Source: Methanomassiliicoccus luminyensis B10 (GTDB taxonomy: Archaea > Thermoplasmatota > Thermoplasmata > Methanomassiliicoccales > Methanomassiliicoccaceae). Taken from it: a stretch of DNA of 64,000 nt. The stretch spans positions 62,001-126,000 of the forward strand of contig NZ_CAJE01000024.1 of the NCBI RefSeq assembly GCF_000308215.1, read 5' to 3'. Under the pieces are notes generated by a model. It made no database searches, was not told where the DNA came from, and saw only the letters and a program-made list of their open reading frames with translations. A program made the position numbers and the translations under genes. Shown here in pieces: positions 26,291 to 35,690 of this stretch; positions within the stretch are counted from its first letter, which is position 1; every line of letters begins with the position of its first letter.

Positions 26291-26836
26291 TCAGTGGATG
26301 GTCACCAGCCCGGCCTGCTGCCTGATCTTGTTGGTGTCGATGATCTCTTCCCTGTCCAGCAGGGACATCCCGGCCATGGGGCCGATGATCTCCACCGCGA
26401 TGATCTTGTCCGGGCTGGTCAGGCTGACCTTCCCCACATGAATGGGGTCGGTGAGCGAGAGCACCAGGTCCTCGGAGTGCTGGTCGATGTGCCTCTTGTG
26501 CAGATGCATCATCCACCTCTCGTTCTCGCCGATGCCCTCAGCGAGCTCGGCGGCCGTCCGTCTCATAGTATCTTCGTCGGCCTCCACCCACCTCTCGACC
26601 GGCACCCAGTGGTAAGTGTGGCTGAGCAGGTCCGGCTCCTCCTGCATGCTCGCGCGCAGGTCGTACACCAGCTCCTTGGGGTCGCCGGCCACCCTTGCGC
26701 AGAACACCCCGTCCACGCAGGCGTGCTCCAGCTCCTCTATTTGCTCTCCGATGTCCCCGACGACCCTCCGCAACTCCTGCTCTGCCAGCCTGGACTGGTT
26801 GGGATGGTACGTCACCAACAGGTTGTATCGCTCCAT
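26291..26836 (-). CDS. THUMP domain-containing protein
   Basis: This protein of about 181 aa has a C-terminal half matching the THUMP RNA-binding domain (SLTDPIHVGKVSLTSPDKIIAVEIIGPMAGMSLL). The N-terminal half (MERYNLLVTYHPNQSRLAEQELRRVVGDIG) has the first THUMP-like strands. Such stand-alone archaeal THUMP proteins probably help tRNA-modifying enzymes, like Tan1 in cytidine acetylation. ATG 26836 is preferred over GTG 26845 because GGGTGAT lies just upstream. Confidence 0.8.
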   Translation of the reverse strand: MERYNLLVTYHPNQSRLAEQELRRVVGDIGEQIEELEHACVDGVFCARVAGDPKELVYDLRASMQEEPDLLSHTYHWVPVERWVEADEDTMRRTAAELAEGIGENERWMMHLHKRHIDQHSEDLVLSLTDPIHVGKVSLTSPDKIIAVEIIGPMAGMSLLDREEIIDTNKIRQQAGLVTIH

Positions 26837-27142
26837 GTCGATCACCCGGCCCTACTACGTGAGGAAAAGTGTATTGATGCTTTGGGTGGCCTCGGCGGGA
26901 GGCGCCCCGGGAGCGTACCCTGGGATGCCGAGAATGTATAACATGTTCTGTCCTTGTTTTGCCGGCTCGCATATACTTTCTTTGCATCAAGCATATGCTG
27001 GGCCTTGCACGTTCTTTGTTCCGAGATGAAAGATGACAGCCCCTCTGTCCCGGCCACGCGCCCCGCGCGCCGCCGGCGGGGCTCTCGGTAGTATGCAAGG
27101 CCGGGGGCGGAGGGGGCCGCCATCATCCGTGAGGGATGAGGC
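26837..27142. other. Intergenic stretch without a recognisable gene
   Basis: This 306-bp divergent intergenic region contains no credible ORF. The TTGCATCAAGCATATGCTGGG area (26979-26999) is less GC-rich than its surroundings and may hold the promoters. I see no clear operator. Confidence 0.4.
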
Positions 27143-27586
27143 ATGCAAGGATATTGCTATGAGTGCAGAAAGGAAGCGAAGGAAGAGGTGTGCGACGAAT
27201 GCAGCGGCATCGCCCTGCCGGTGCTGCCCAGGAACCATGAGGGGGCCGCGCGGCACTGTGCGGGCGGCGGGGTGGGAATAGCTCTCCTGCCCAACGAGCT
27301 GGGGTCTCCGGACAAGCTGTTCTCCTGCGAGCTCAAGCTGGACCTCCCGGCAGGATGGGACGCCCGCGACCTCCGCGAGGTCGGCGAGAGCACCGACCGG
27401 TTCATGAGATATCGGCAGTGCGAGATGTCCTGGAGGTACGACCCCGCCAGCGGGCGGCTCCGCCTGATGGGCCGGAGGAGCGAGGGGCGCTGCGAGTGGT
27501 GCCTGGCGTTCCGCAAGGGCCTCCAGAACATGGCCCGGGAGGAGGGCCGGAGCTTCCGCAACGACGGGGCCTGCCTGACCGTGTGA
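27143..27586 (+). CDS. Cysteine-rich hypothetical protein
   Basis: This 147-aa protein starts with two CxxC-like pairs (GYCYECRKEAKEEVCDECSG), an N-terminal zinc ribbon. A third pair stands near the C-terminus (GRCEWCLAFRKGLQNMA). The centre has WDARDLREVGESTDRFMRYRQ and SWRYDPASGRLRLMGRR. I do not recognise the family. An ATG with GAGGGATGAGG upstream supports the start. Zinc binding is likely; function unknown. Confidence 0.6.
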   Translation: MQGYCYECRKEAKEEVCDECSGIALPVLPRNHEGAARHCAGGGVGIALLPNELGSPDKLFSCELKLDLPAGWDARDLREVGESTDRFMRYRQCEMSWRYDPASGRLRLMGRRSEGRCEWCLAFRKGLQNMAREEGRSFRNDGACLTV

Positions 27587-27765
27587 GGCCGCGGTTTATG
27601 CGGTCATGATCGGGCCGAAGTCAAGCTTATCGCCTATTGTTCTCTCCAGAATCTCGCGAACGGCGCTCTTCTCCGGAGTATCCCGGCCATTTTGGGCCGG
27701 TACGCGTACAAGGAGCCCGCCCCCGCCGCTTCGCGCCTCGCCGTGTGGGGCCGTCCCTTCCCAGT

Positions 27766-28239
27766 TCACTCCCTGTTGATCTCTTCCAGCACCCGCATGG
27801 CTTCATGACTGTGCTTCTTGGGCTGCACCACCGAGGAGAATACCATGCGGATGACGCCCTTCTTGTCGATGAGGTAGGTGACCCTTCCGGGCGACCGCCC
27901 CGCTCCCCACGCCCCGTAGAGGTCCCTGACCCTGTCGCCGGGATCGCTGAGCAGCGTGAAGGGAAGCTTGTTCTCTTCGCGGAACCTCTGGTGCGTCCCC
28001 ATGTCGTCGGAGGAGATCCCGAAGATCTCCGCGCCGTTCTTCTGGAACTCCTCGTGCATCTCCCTGAACTCGTGCGCCTCCAGGGTGCACCCGGCGGTGA
28101 AGTCCTTGGGATAGAAGTACACCACCAGGGCCTTCTTGCCGATCATCTCGCCGATGTCGACCGTGTTGCCATCCTGGTCCTGCAGCGAGAACCCGGGGGC
28201 TTTGTCCCCCACTTGAAGCATCCTGTTCAATGTGGTCAT
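27766..28239 (-). CDS. bcp: Peroxiredoxin, Bcp type
   Basis: This 157-aa thiol peroxidase has the peroxidatic site FYPKDFTAGCTLEAHEF. Its Cys (the C of TAGC) reduces peroxides; the usual second Cys five residues later is replaced, so it may be a one-Cys type. The N-terminus VGDKAPGFSLQDQDGN and the later GRSPGRVTYLIDKKG are standard for the family. It is transcribed away from the metY operon and shares the intergenic region with it. Confidence 0.93.
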   Translation of the reverse strand: MTTLNRMLQVGDKAPGFSLQDQDGNTVDIGEMIGKKALVVYFYPKDFTAGCTLEAHEFREMHEEFQKNGAEIFGISSDDMGTHQRFREENKLPFTLLSDPGDRVRDLYGAWGAGRSPGRVTYLIDKKGVIRMVFSSVVQPKKHSHEAMRVLEEINRE

Positions 28240-28497
28240 GGTTTCGTTGGTGGGAGCGGTCGGTATTAATTGATTCCTCCCGGAGGCCCCCTTCGCCCGC
28301 GCAAGGCGAGATCCTGCCCGCTGTTCCGACTATTCGGGACCGCTGCGTTCCGGCCTGCTGCCGAGGAGGCCAGGCATGAGATCCCTATGCCGAGGGGGAC
28401 GCTTTCCCGATGCCGGCAGCGCCTATTTCTCCTTATGCCGATTTGAATATTTTATTCGGCGACGATTCCAATCGGGGGGCTATCGGGTACTAATTTA
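28240..28497. other. Upstream region of the metY operon
   Basis: About 260 bp between bcp and the metY promoter, with no credible ORF. AT content rises toward 28440-28540, where the metY TATA box and operator lie. Confidence 0.4.
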
Positions 28498-28542
28498 TTT
28501 ATAAACACATAGGCTTTTCAAAATTAAATTAACAATAGTGAA
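28498..28542 (+). promoter_or_regulatory. metY promoter with TTAAC-N4-GTGAA operator
   Basis: A TATA box TTTATAAACA (28498-28507) is followed by TTAACAATAGTGAA (28529-28542), a copy of the TTAAC-N4-GTTAA palindrome with one mismatch. It sits where transcription should begin, so a bound protein would repress. Confidence 0.6.
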
Positions 28543-28635
28543 CAGCACAACAGTTAAACCATCTGGAAGGTGCTGCGAGAACGATCGAGGAACGAAGGAA
28601 CCGAAGGAAAAAATGAACTGTAAAGGAGGAAAAGA

Positions 28636-29931
28636 ATGACTCAGAGTAAGAAGAGCTTGGGAACGCTCGCCATCCACGCGGGACAGACCGTGGACCCGAC
28701 CACCGGATCGAGGGCCGTTCCGATCTATCAGACCACGTCCTACGTGTTCAAGAACACCGTGCATGCCGAGAACTTGTTCGGCCTCAAGGAGCTGGGGAAC
28801 ATCTATTCCCGCATCATGAACCCCACCACGGACGTGTTCGAGCAGAGGATCGCCGCCATCGAGGGCGGGACCGCGGGGCTGGCCACCGCTTCAGGACAAG
28901 CGGCGATCTCATACGCCCTCCTGGGCATCACCAGGCCCGGGGACGAGATCGTGTCGGCCGACAACCTGTACGGAGGGACCTACGAGCTGTTCCATTACAC
29001 CTTCCCCAAGCTGGGCAGGACCGTGAGGTTCGTGCCCTCCAATGATCTTGAGGCTTACGAGAAGACCATCAACGACAAGACCAAAGCGATCTATGTGGAG
29101 TCGATCGGGAACCCCAAGCTGGACACCCCCGACTTTGATGCCATATCCAAGATAGCCCACGACCACAACATCCCCCTGGTGGTCGACAACACCACCGGCG
29201 TCGGCCTGGTCGCCCCCATAGAGCACGGGGCCGATATCGTAGTGCTGTCCGCCACCAAGTACGTTGGGGGGCACGGTGCCGCCATTGGCGGAGCGATCGT
29301 CGATTCAGGCAAGTTCAACTGGGGCAACGGCAAGTTCCCCGAGTTCACCGAGCCCGACCCCGGCTATCACGGCCTGGTCTATTGGGACACCTTCAAGGAC
29401 TTCGCCGGCCTGGGCAACGTGGCCCTGGCGTTCAAGCTCAGGGTCAGCCTGCTGAGGGATACCGGCGCGACCCTCGCCCCCTTCCACGCTTGGCTCTTCC
29501 TGCTGGGCCTGGAGACCCTGCACCTCCGGGTGCAGAGACATTCCGAGAACGCCCTGGCCGTGGCGAAGTTCCTGAAGAGCCACCCCAAGGTCGCATGGGT
29601 CAGCTACCCCGGGCTGGAGGACGATCCGAACCACGCCAACACCGAGAAGTACCTCAAGGGAGGCTACGGCCCCCTGGTGGGCTTCGGGGTCAAGGGCGGT
29701 GAGGCGGCCAGCAGGAAGACCATCGACAGCCTCAAGCTGTTCTCGAACCTGGCCAACATCGGCGACTCCAAGAGCCTGGTCATCCACCCGGCGTCGACGA
29801 CCCACCAGCAGCTGACCGTGGAGGAGCAGAAGGCCACGGGCGTGACAGCAGACTTTATCCGCTTGGCGATTGGTACCGAGGGCATCGATGACATCATCGC
29901 TGACCTCGACCAGGCGCTCAAAGGGGTGTAA
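28636..29931 (+). CDS. metY: O-acetylhomoserine aminocarboxypropyltransferase / sulfhydrylase
   Basis: This 431-aa PLP enzyme of the Cys/Met metabolism family joins sulfide or methanethiol with O-acetylhomoserine to give homocysteine or methionine. The N-terminus [32 protein letters not shown] and the PLP lysine in [18 protein letters not shown] are diagnostic of MetY, as is its length (longer than MetB). A strong AAAGGAGG precedes the ATG. The next gene, metX, makes its substrate. With methanethiol as substrate it would produce methionine directly. Confidence 0.93.
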   Translation: MTQSKKSLGTLAIHAGQTVDPTTGSRAVPIYQTTSYVFKNTVHAENLFGLKELGNIYSRIMNPTTDVFEQRIAAIEGGTAGLATASGQAAISYALLGITRPGDEIVSADNLYGGTYELFHYTFPKLGRTVRFVPSNDLEAYEKTINDKTKAIYVESIGNPKLDTPDFDAISKIAHDHNIPLVVDNTTGVGLVAPIEHGADIVVLSATKYVGGHGAAIGGAIVDSGKFNWGNGKFPEFTEPDPGYHGLVYWDTFKDFAGLGNVALAFKLRVSLLRDTGATLAPFHAWLFLLGLETLHLRVQRHSENALAVAKFLKSHPKVAWVSYPGLEDDPNHANTEKYLKGGYGPLVGFGVKGGEAASRKTIDSLKLFSNLANIGDSKSLVIHPASTTHQQLTVEEQKATGVTADFIRLAIGTEGIDDIIADLDQALKGV

Positions 29932-31405
29932 GGACCTGAACTACAGCATCGGCGCCGTGGAGACGAAGTACATCGATCTCCCCGGGCCCCTGGAGCTGGA
30001 GTGCGGAGCGAAGCTCGGACCCCTGAGGATCGCCTACGAGACGTACGGCCGGCTCAATCGGGACAAGAGCAACGCCATCCTCGTCTGCCACGCCCTTTCA
30101 GGGGACGCCCATGCTGCCGGGTATCACCCGGGGGACGCCAAGCCCGGCTGGTGGGACATCGCCATCGGTCCGGGCAAGGGCTTCGACACCACCCGATACT
30201 TCGTGATCTGCTCGAACGTCATCGGGGGGTGCCAGGGCTCCACAGGCCCCTCCTCCGTAAACCCTGACACCGGGAAGCCCTACGGGATGTCCTTCCCGGT
30301 GATCACCATCAGGGACATGGTGAACGCCCAGAAGCTTCTTGTAGACTATCTCGGCATAGAGCAACTCTTCGCCGTGGCGGGGGGCTCCATGGGAGGCATG
30401 CAGGTCCTGGAGTGGGCGGCCGCCTACCCCGACGCGGTCCAGAGAGCCGTGGTCATAGCATCCACCGCCTATTCCACCCCGCAGCAGATCGCCTTCAACA
30501 CTGTCGGAAGGAGGGCCATACAGGCCGACCCCGGATGGGACCACGGCGACTATTACGGCAAGGAGCTGCCGTCGCTGGGGCTGAGCATTGCCCGGATGGT
30601 GGGCCACATCACCTACCTGAGCGACGACTCCATGATCAGCAAGTTCGGGAGGAACCTGCAGAACAAGGACAAGGTGGGCTTCGACTTCTCCACCGACTTC
30701 CAGGTGGAGAGCTACCTGTACCATCAGGGAGATACTTTCATCAAGCGCTTCGATCCCAATTCATACCTGTACATCACCAAGGCCATCGACTACTTCGACA
30801 TGGCCAGGGACGGCTCCCTCATCGCCGGCCTGGCGCCGGTCAAGGCCAAGGTGCTGGTGGTGGCCATCACCTCGGACTGGCTCTATCCCCCGTACCAGTC
30901 GCAGGAGATCGTGAACGCGCTCACCGCCAACAACGTCAAGGCGGTGTACGGGGAGCTGCGCTCCAACTACGGCCACGACGCCTTCCTGCTGGAGGACGGG
31001 CAGCTGAACTATCTGCTGAAGAGCTTCTTCGATCAGGTCACCTCCGGCGACGTCATGCTGAAGGACATCCGGACGATAAGCGAGGACACCACCATAGCCA
31101 AGGCCGCCGAGCTGATGATCTACCTGGGGGTGAACCACCTGCCGGTGGTGTCCAAGGAGGGCAAGCTCGCCGGCATCGTGACCTCCTGGGACATCGCCAA
31201 GGCCACCGCCCGGAGGCTGAACGACCTGAACGAGATCATCACCCGCAGCGTCGTCACCACCACCGTCAGCGAGCCGATAGAGGATGCCCTCCGCAAGATG
31301 GAGGAGCACGAGATCTCCGCGCTCCCCGTCATCGACGAGGCGGGCAGGGTGCTGGGCCTGGTGACCAACGAGCGCCTGAGCCCCCTGCTGCGGAAATGCG
31401 GCTGA
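29888..31405 (+). CDS. metX: Homoserine O-acetyltransferase with C-terminal CBS pair
   Basis: This protein of about 505 aa makes O-acetylhomoserine from homoserine and acetyl-CoA. The alpha/beta hydrolase domain has the nucleophile motif [22 protein letters not shown] with the Asp, and YGHDAFLL with the His. From about residue 385 two CBS domains follow ([20 protein letters not shown], then [17 protein letters not shown]), as in archaeal MetX. They may sense S-adenosylmethionine or adenylates. The start is uncertain: homology begins at [11 protein letters not shown], just after a CTG (29936). ATG 29888, with GAGGG upstream and a 44-bp overlap with metY, was chosen; GTG 29957 would cut conserved residues. 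Confidence 0.93.
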   Translation: MTSSLTSTRRSKGCKDLNYSIGAVETKYIDLPGPLELECGAKLGPLRIAYETYGRLNRDKSNAILVCHALSGDAHAAGYHPGDAKPGWWDIAIGPGKGFDTTRYFVICSNVIGGCQGSTGPSSVNPDTGKPYGMSFPVITIRDMVNAQKLLVDYLGIEQLFAVAGGSMGGMQVLEWAAAYPDAVQRAVVIASTAYSTPQQIAFNTVGRRAIQADPGWDHGDYYGKELPSLGLSIARMVGHITYLSDDSMISKFGRNLQNKDKVGFDFSTDFQVESYLYHQGDTFIKRFDPNSYLYITKAIDYFDMARDGSLIAGLAPVKAKVLVVAITSDWLYPPYQSQEIVNALTANNVKAVYGELRSNYGHDAFLLEDGQLNYLLKSFFDQVTSGDVMLKDIRTISEDTTIAKAAELMIYLGVNHLPVVSKEGKLAGIVTSWDIAKATARRLNDLNEIITRSVVTTTVSEPIEDALRKMEEHEISALPVIDEAGRVLGLVTNERLSPLLRKCG

Positions 31406-31455
31406 CCCCGCTCGTTCAAATATAGACGCGGGTCGATATAGATGTCCGAGAGGCG

Positions 31456-32622
31456 ATGGACTTGAAGTTCGATACCAAGGCAGTGCATAGCGGAGAGGAA
31501 GTGGGAAGGTCGTCCCGCTTCGGGGACGTGGTAGCGCCGATCCACTTGACCAGCACCTTTGCCCGGAAGGATCTTGACGAGGTCTGGGGTGGGTTTGAGT
31601 ATTCCAGGGGAGGCAACCCCACTAGGGCCGCGCTGGAGGAACGCCTCGCCTCGCTCGAGGGCGCCCGGGGCGCCCTGGCCTTCTCCACGGGGATGGGGGC
31701 GGAGACCACCGCCGCGCTCCTGCTGCATAAGGACAGCCGGGTCGTTGTGACCAATGACGTTTACGGCGGCACCTACCGGCTCTTCGACAAGTGCCTGACC
31801 AACTTCGGCCTGGACTTCGACTACGTCGACCTCACCGACGACGCGGCCACGGACAGCGCGATAGCCAAGGGCGCGGACATGATATGGATAGAGACGCCCA
31901 CCAACCCGCTGCTCAAGATCGTCGACATCAAGAGGATCGCCGACGCCGCCCATGACCGGAACCCCGACGCGATCGTGGTGGTGGACAATACCTTCGCCAG
32001 CCCTTACTTCCAGAGACCGCTGGAGCACGGCGCGGACATAGTGGTCTACTCGACCACCAAGTACGTGTCCGGGCACTCCGATGTTCTGGGCGGGGCGCTG
32101 ATAACCGATTCCGAGGACCTCCTGGGGCGGTTGAAGCTCATCCAGAGGTCGGCGGGAGCGACCCCCGGTCCCTTTGACTGCTTTCTCATCCTCAGGGGCA
32201 CCAAGACGCTGCACCTTCGCATGGAGAGGCATCAGAGGAACGCATTGGCGGTGGCTCAGTTCCTGGAGCGCCATGACATGGTGGACAGGGTCATCTACCC
32301 CGGTCTGGAGAACCACCCGCAGCATGAGCTGGCGAAGAGGCAGATGAGCGGGTTCTCGGGCATGGTGTCCTTCTACGCCTCATCCAAGCTGGACGTGAGG
32401 AAGTTCCTGGGGGCGACGCACATATTCACTCTCGCGGAGAGCCTGGGCGGGGTCGAATCATTGATCGAGCATCCCTGGACCATGACCCACCGCTTCATTC
32501 CTGAGAAACTGAGGCTCGCGTCGGGGGTAGATGACCGCCTAGTGCGCCTGTCGGTGGGGATCGAGGACCCCGACGACCTCATAGCCGATTTATCGCAGGC
32601 GATGGAAAAGGGAGCTCGGTAA
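31456..32622 (+). CDS. Cystathionine gamma-synthase/lyase family PLP enzyme
   Basis: This 388-aa protein is of the MetB/MetC/CGL family. Visible are the N-terminal FDTKAVHSGEE, the tetramer/PLP stretch FEYSRGGNPTRAALEERLA, WIETPTNPLLKIVD, and the PLP lysine in VVYSTTKYVSGHSDVLGG. SLGGVESLIEHPWTMTH closes the core. It may form cystathionine from O-acetylhomoserine and cysteine or cleave cystathionine. The cluster with metX favours the synthase. A second, closely similar copy stands at 61209-62363 beside a CBS-like gene. A TATA-like AAATATAG lies about 35 bp upstream. Confidence 0.92.
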   Translation: MDLKFDTKAVHSGEEVGRSSRFGDVVAPIHLTSTFARKDLDEVWGGFEYSRGGNPTRAALEERLASLEGARGALAFSTGMGAETTAALLLHKDSRVVVTNDVYGGTYRLFDKCLTNFGLDFDYVDLTDDAATDSAIAKGADMIWIETPTNPLLKIVDIKRIADAAHDRNPDAIVVVDNTFASPYFQRPLEHGADIVVYSTTKYVSGHSDVLGGALITDSEDLLGRLKLIQRSAGATPGPFDCFLILRGTKTLHLRMERHQRNALAVAQFLERHDMVDRVIYPGLENHPQHELAKRQMSGFSGMVSFYASSKLDVRKFLGATHIFTLAESLGGVESLIEHPWTMTHRFIPEKLRLASGVDDRLVRLSVGIEDPDDLIADLSQAMEKGAR

Positions 32623-32914
32623 GCCTGCTGTATTATATAAAGGGAACGAAATATTTCTAGAATAGTTCCCGGGGCGGAAGCGGCGGCTGAGGCGATTCCG
32701 ACGGTTTCAGAGCAACCTGTCAAAATGTTGAAATTTAATGAGAATGAAAGGGTCAAACGTCAAGGTCACATTCTAATGGCGACGTTTTAGATGTACTTGA
32801 ACAGACGAGCGATGAGTTCATAGATGGCCTGGTCGATCTTTGTTCAATGAGGTTCGGAGCAGCATTCAGCAGGTATATTTTCTGAGTTAAAAGAAGGGCT
32901 TATATGATTTTACT
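32623..32914. other. AT-rich intergenic region before the abiE locus
   Basis: This stretch is clearly lower in GC than the metY-metX operon and marks the edge of an acquired segment. It holds GGGAAC and GTTCCC arms separated by 17 bp (about 32641-32670), possibly a terminator stem for the operon. No gene was seen. A TATA-like CTTATATGAT is at 32899-32908. Confidence 0.4.
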
Positions 32915-32947
32915 GTCATAAGGTGTCAAATTATAGCACATTATGAC
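32915..32947. promoter_or_regulatory. Inverted repeat at the abiEi start
   Basis: GTCATAAGGTG and CACATTATGAC form 11-bp arms with one mismatch, separated by 11 bp. The right arm overlaps the start codon. AbiEi antitoxins are known to repress their own operon by binding inverted repeats before it, so this is the likely operator. Confidence 0.6.
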
Positions 32948-33596
32948 GCAAATGAGAACATCAGTGATATGGGACAGATTGAATCTGAACAACGTCAGGT
33001 TCGTTTCAAGGGAAACCCTGGACCAGTATGCCCGAGAGCTAGGAAAGAATCCCGCCGACAGTATGAAATATCTTCAGAGACACGGGTATATCCATAGAGT
33101 CCTGAGGGGCTTTTTCTACGTTTCCGACTACAAGGATCTCGACAGAGGCGGCTTCGAGTACTCTCTTCAGGAGATGATCAGCGAGGCCATGAAGGTCAAG
33201 AATGTGAAGAAGTGGTATTTTGGCCTTGAATCCGCCCTCAAACTGAACCTTATGACCCACGAGCACTTCAACATCGACTATGTGATCACAGACTCTTTCC
33301 GCACCACGAAGACCATCGAGATTCTGAAAAGACCGGTACGGTTCTATTCATGGAGCGGCCGCATTCACATCGATGGTTCATTGAAACAATATCGATCAAA
33401 ACATGGAATAACGATTCCCTACTCGGATGTTGAGAAGACCGTTCTGGATCTCGCTTATAAAACGTATATTGGCCGTAGTGGAAATGTTATCGACCCTGTT
33501 CTGGAATACCGAGAAGAGTGCGACCCGATGAAGCTCAGATCATACCTGATGGAATACCCACCGGCCTTCAGGGAGATGGTTGGTGAACCGAGATGA
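32943..33596 (+). CDS. abiEi: AbiEi-family antitoxin / transcriptional regulator
   Basis: This 217-aa protein has an N-terminal winged helix (RFVSRETLDQYARELGKNPADSMKYLQRHGYIHRVLRGFFYV) typical of type IV toxin-antitoxin AbiEi. A C-terminal domain follows with WYFGLESALKLNLMTHEHFN and TVLDLAYKTY. The reading frame looks intact. Its stop overlaps the ATG of the toxin gene (ATGA). The toxin is broken in three places, so this antitoxin is an orphan that may still bind DNA. Starts at 32943 or 32952 are both possible. Base composition differs from core genes, as expected for a mobile defence cassette. Confidence 0.85.
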   Translation: MTQMRTSVIWDRLNLNNVRFVSRETLDQYARELGKNPADSMKYLQRHGYIHRVLRGFFYVSDYKDLDRGGFEYSLQEMISEAMKVKNVKKWYFGLESALKLNLMTHEHFNIDYVITDSFRTTKTIEILKRPVRFYSWSGRIHIDGSLKQYRSKHGITIPYSDVEKTVLDLAYKTYIGRSGNVIDPVLEYREECDPMKLRSYLMEYPPAFREMVGEPR

Positions 33597-34528
33597 ACGT
33601 GGAGATCATAGGGTCACTTTGCCGAGATGCAGGCATTACTGACCAGGAGCGGGTAGAGAAAGATATGCGCATCCAATATCTCCTTCGAAGCATCGCTCCC
33701 ACCCATATCTCAGCACCAAGCTCATTTTTAAAGGCGGGACTTGCCTGGTAAAGGCGCATATTCCATTCTATAGATTTTCTGAGGACATAGATTTTGGATG
33801 GTCTGATGAGACACTTTGGCGCGACAAGTCAAACCGTAAGGTGGAGTCGGATTGCCTTGACGTCATCAAGTTCATCCTTCAGGAAATGGCACCGATAGCC
33901 AGAGAGGATGGACTTACTTTCAATCCAAGCATCGATGCTCGCCAAGATGTTTTCATAAACAACAGTGGTACAAAGGTGACCATCCGCTTCAATTATACCT
34001 CATCAGTGACCGGAGCTCCAGGATTGATCAGGATGGAGGTGAACCTGGTCGACCTCATACTCCACCCCCTGTGCAGAATAGCTTGAAGCCTATGATATGC
34101 GCTTTTAGCGACGAGATCAGGTTCACGTTCAAAGAGGACGTGACGCTTTACCTGCAGACAGCAGAACTACTATGCTATGCGCCTCAAGAGATCTTAATCG
34201 AGAAATGTAGAGCGGCCATGACCCGAGGCCGGTATAAAGTCAGGGATAATTGGACTTGGTTATGCTGAAGAGACATTGTCGTCTCGATATCTTTGATTTT
34301 GAGGACGAAATCAAGAAAAAGGTCAGATTCACGGTTGATAGGTTCGACCGCTATCTCTCCAACTTCAACACGGACTCATTGCCTATGGACGTGGCGACCT
34401 TGGAAAATGAGATGATATTGCCCATAATCCCAAGGCCCCCGAACCTTATCGAAGAAATGATCGAGGTCAATGGCCATCTCAATGAACTAAAAGAAGAGAT
34501 TTCGAGGAGCCTCGAAGGCCCCACTTGA
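33593..34528 (+). pseudogene. abiEii: AbiEii-family nucleotidyltransferase toxin (frameshifted)
   Basis: The gene starts at the ATGA overlap with abiEi, but its sequence is split over frames. The N-terminus (MNVEIIGSLCRDAGITDQERVEKDMRIQYLL cut short) runs to a stop. The core then continues in another frame with LIFKGGTCLVK and RFSEDIDFGW, the GGT and DIDF nucleotidyltransferase motifs. A second shift near 34060-34075 leads to CAFSDEIRFTF, and a third near 34245 leads to LDLVMLKRHCRLDIF and the C-terminal end at 34528. Three independent shifts make it inactive unless the sequence has errors. Confidence 0.8.
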
Positions 34529-34661
34529 CCCAATGAAAAATAACGACAAAAGGAGTTTACTTCGCAGGCGCGGGCTCGACCGCGGCCACGGGAACGATGA
34601 AGTCGTTCTGGACGACGCTGCAATCTAGAGCGTTGGAGAACCGCATTGTCACGGCCCCTGA

Positions 34662-35678
34662 TCACTGGGTCGAGATGACGACCGGCACCTGCTCCTTCCC
34701 GATGCGGAAGGAGTCGATGATGTCGTGGCCGGACGGCAGCGCCTCGATGACCGATTCTCCGTGAGCGGACCCGATCCTGATCGCCACGGCCCTGCCCTCG
34801 TGGTCCGAGTACCTCGCCACCATCCCGGAGGCCCTGCTCAGCAGCTCGGCGTCGTCGCCCTCGCACAGGCACACCGGGCCCGGGACCGAGACCGGCTCCA
34901 GAACGATGAAGCCGTCCCCGGCCAGCGTCCGCAGGCGAGCGTTCTCCTTCTCGTCCCTGCCGATGACCACCTTGTGGCCGTCCACGCGGAAGTGCCGCCC
35001 CACTTTCAGTATGGCCACGTCGCGGGCGGTGAGGTTGTCGGGGTTGTGCTCCAAGAAGTCGGACAGCTTGGCGGCGAACTCCTGGGAGGTCAGGAGGCAC
35101 CCCCCGGCCGGGCAGGGATAATCGACGAGCCCTTTCTCTTCGGCCAGCTTTATCTGGGGCTTCCGGCTGCGACCGGATATCGCCAGCAGCGCCTCGCGGT
35201 CCACCCAGCCTTCCTTCTCTGCCTCTGTAGGGGGGAGCAGCTTGGCACTGAGGGGCCGCAGCAGCTTGCCCTCCAGGCCCGCCTCCCTCTCGATGAGCGC
35301 CATGGTGTTGCGGTGCTGGCTCATGGGCCTCTGCCCCACCACTTCGCCGGTGAACAGGAACTTGGCCCCCATATCGTCGGCGATCTGTTTCGCCCTCTTG
35401 AGCATGAATATGCGGCAGTCGATGCAGGGGTTCATCCCCGAGCCGCGGCCGAACTTGGGGTCCCTTACGATGTCCAGGTACTCCTGGCCCTTGGGGACGC
35501 TCTTGAACTCGATGCCCAGCTTCTCGGCGAGCTCGGCGGCATGGCAGCAGCCTCCCGAGTCACACTGGCAGAACGGCGAGGTGAACTTGAGAGCGACGAC
35601 GGTGATGCCTTGCTCCATCATGACCTTGACCGCCAGTGAGCTGTCCAGGCCTCCCGAGAGCAATCCTATGGCGAGCAT
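34662..35678 (-). CDS. PP-loop ATPase, tRNA/thiolation-related (ThiI/MnmA-like)
   Basis: This 338-aa protein opens with the PP-loop GLLSGGLDSSLAVKVM, which binds ATP and adenylates a substrate for sulfur transfer. Cysteine-rich segments follow: FCQCDSGGCCHAAE, NPCIDCRIFML and CPAGGCLL. The C-terminal third has a separate beta-rich domain (FIVLEPVSVPGPVCLCEGDDAELL). It resembles archaeal MnmA/ThiI-like enzymes that thiolate tRNA, but no THUMP domain is present, so the substrate is inferred. A variant sulfur-regulon palindrome overlaps its start codon. The TGA stop is followed in frame by 34 further protein-like codons. Confidence 0.8.
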   Translation of the reverse strand: MLAIGLLSGGLDSSLAVKVMMEQGITVVALKFTSPFCQCDSGGCCHAAELAEKLGIEFKSVPKGQEYLDIVRDPKFGRGSGMNPCIDCRIFMLKRAKQIADDMGAKFLFTGEVVGQRPMSQHRNTMALIEREAGLEGKLLRPLSAKLLPPTEAEKEGWVDREALLAISGRSRKPQIKLAEEKGLVDYPCPAGGCLLTSQEFAAKLSDFLEHNPDNLTARDVAILKVGRHFRVDGHKVVIGRDEKENARLRTLAGDGFIVLEPVSVPGPVCLCEGDDAELLSRASGMVARYSDHEGRAVAIRIGSAHGESVIEALPSGHDIIDSFRIGKEQVPVVISTQ

Positions 35679-35690
35679 AACAATTGTGAA
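35677..35690. promoter_or_regulatory. ATAAC-N4-GTGAA palindrome at the PP-loop gene start
   Basis: This is a copy of the TTAAC-N4-GTTAA motif with one mismatch in each arm. It overlaps the start codon of the thiolation-type gene. It is weaker than the others and counts mainly because of the gene's sulfur role. Confidence 0.4.

Noticed and set aside
34557-34664. TGA of the PP-loop gene as selenocysteine
   Set aside because: No SECIS-like element was found and no Sec genes are in the window; a stop mutation or small ORF is simpler.
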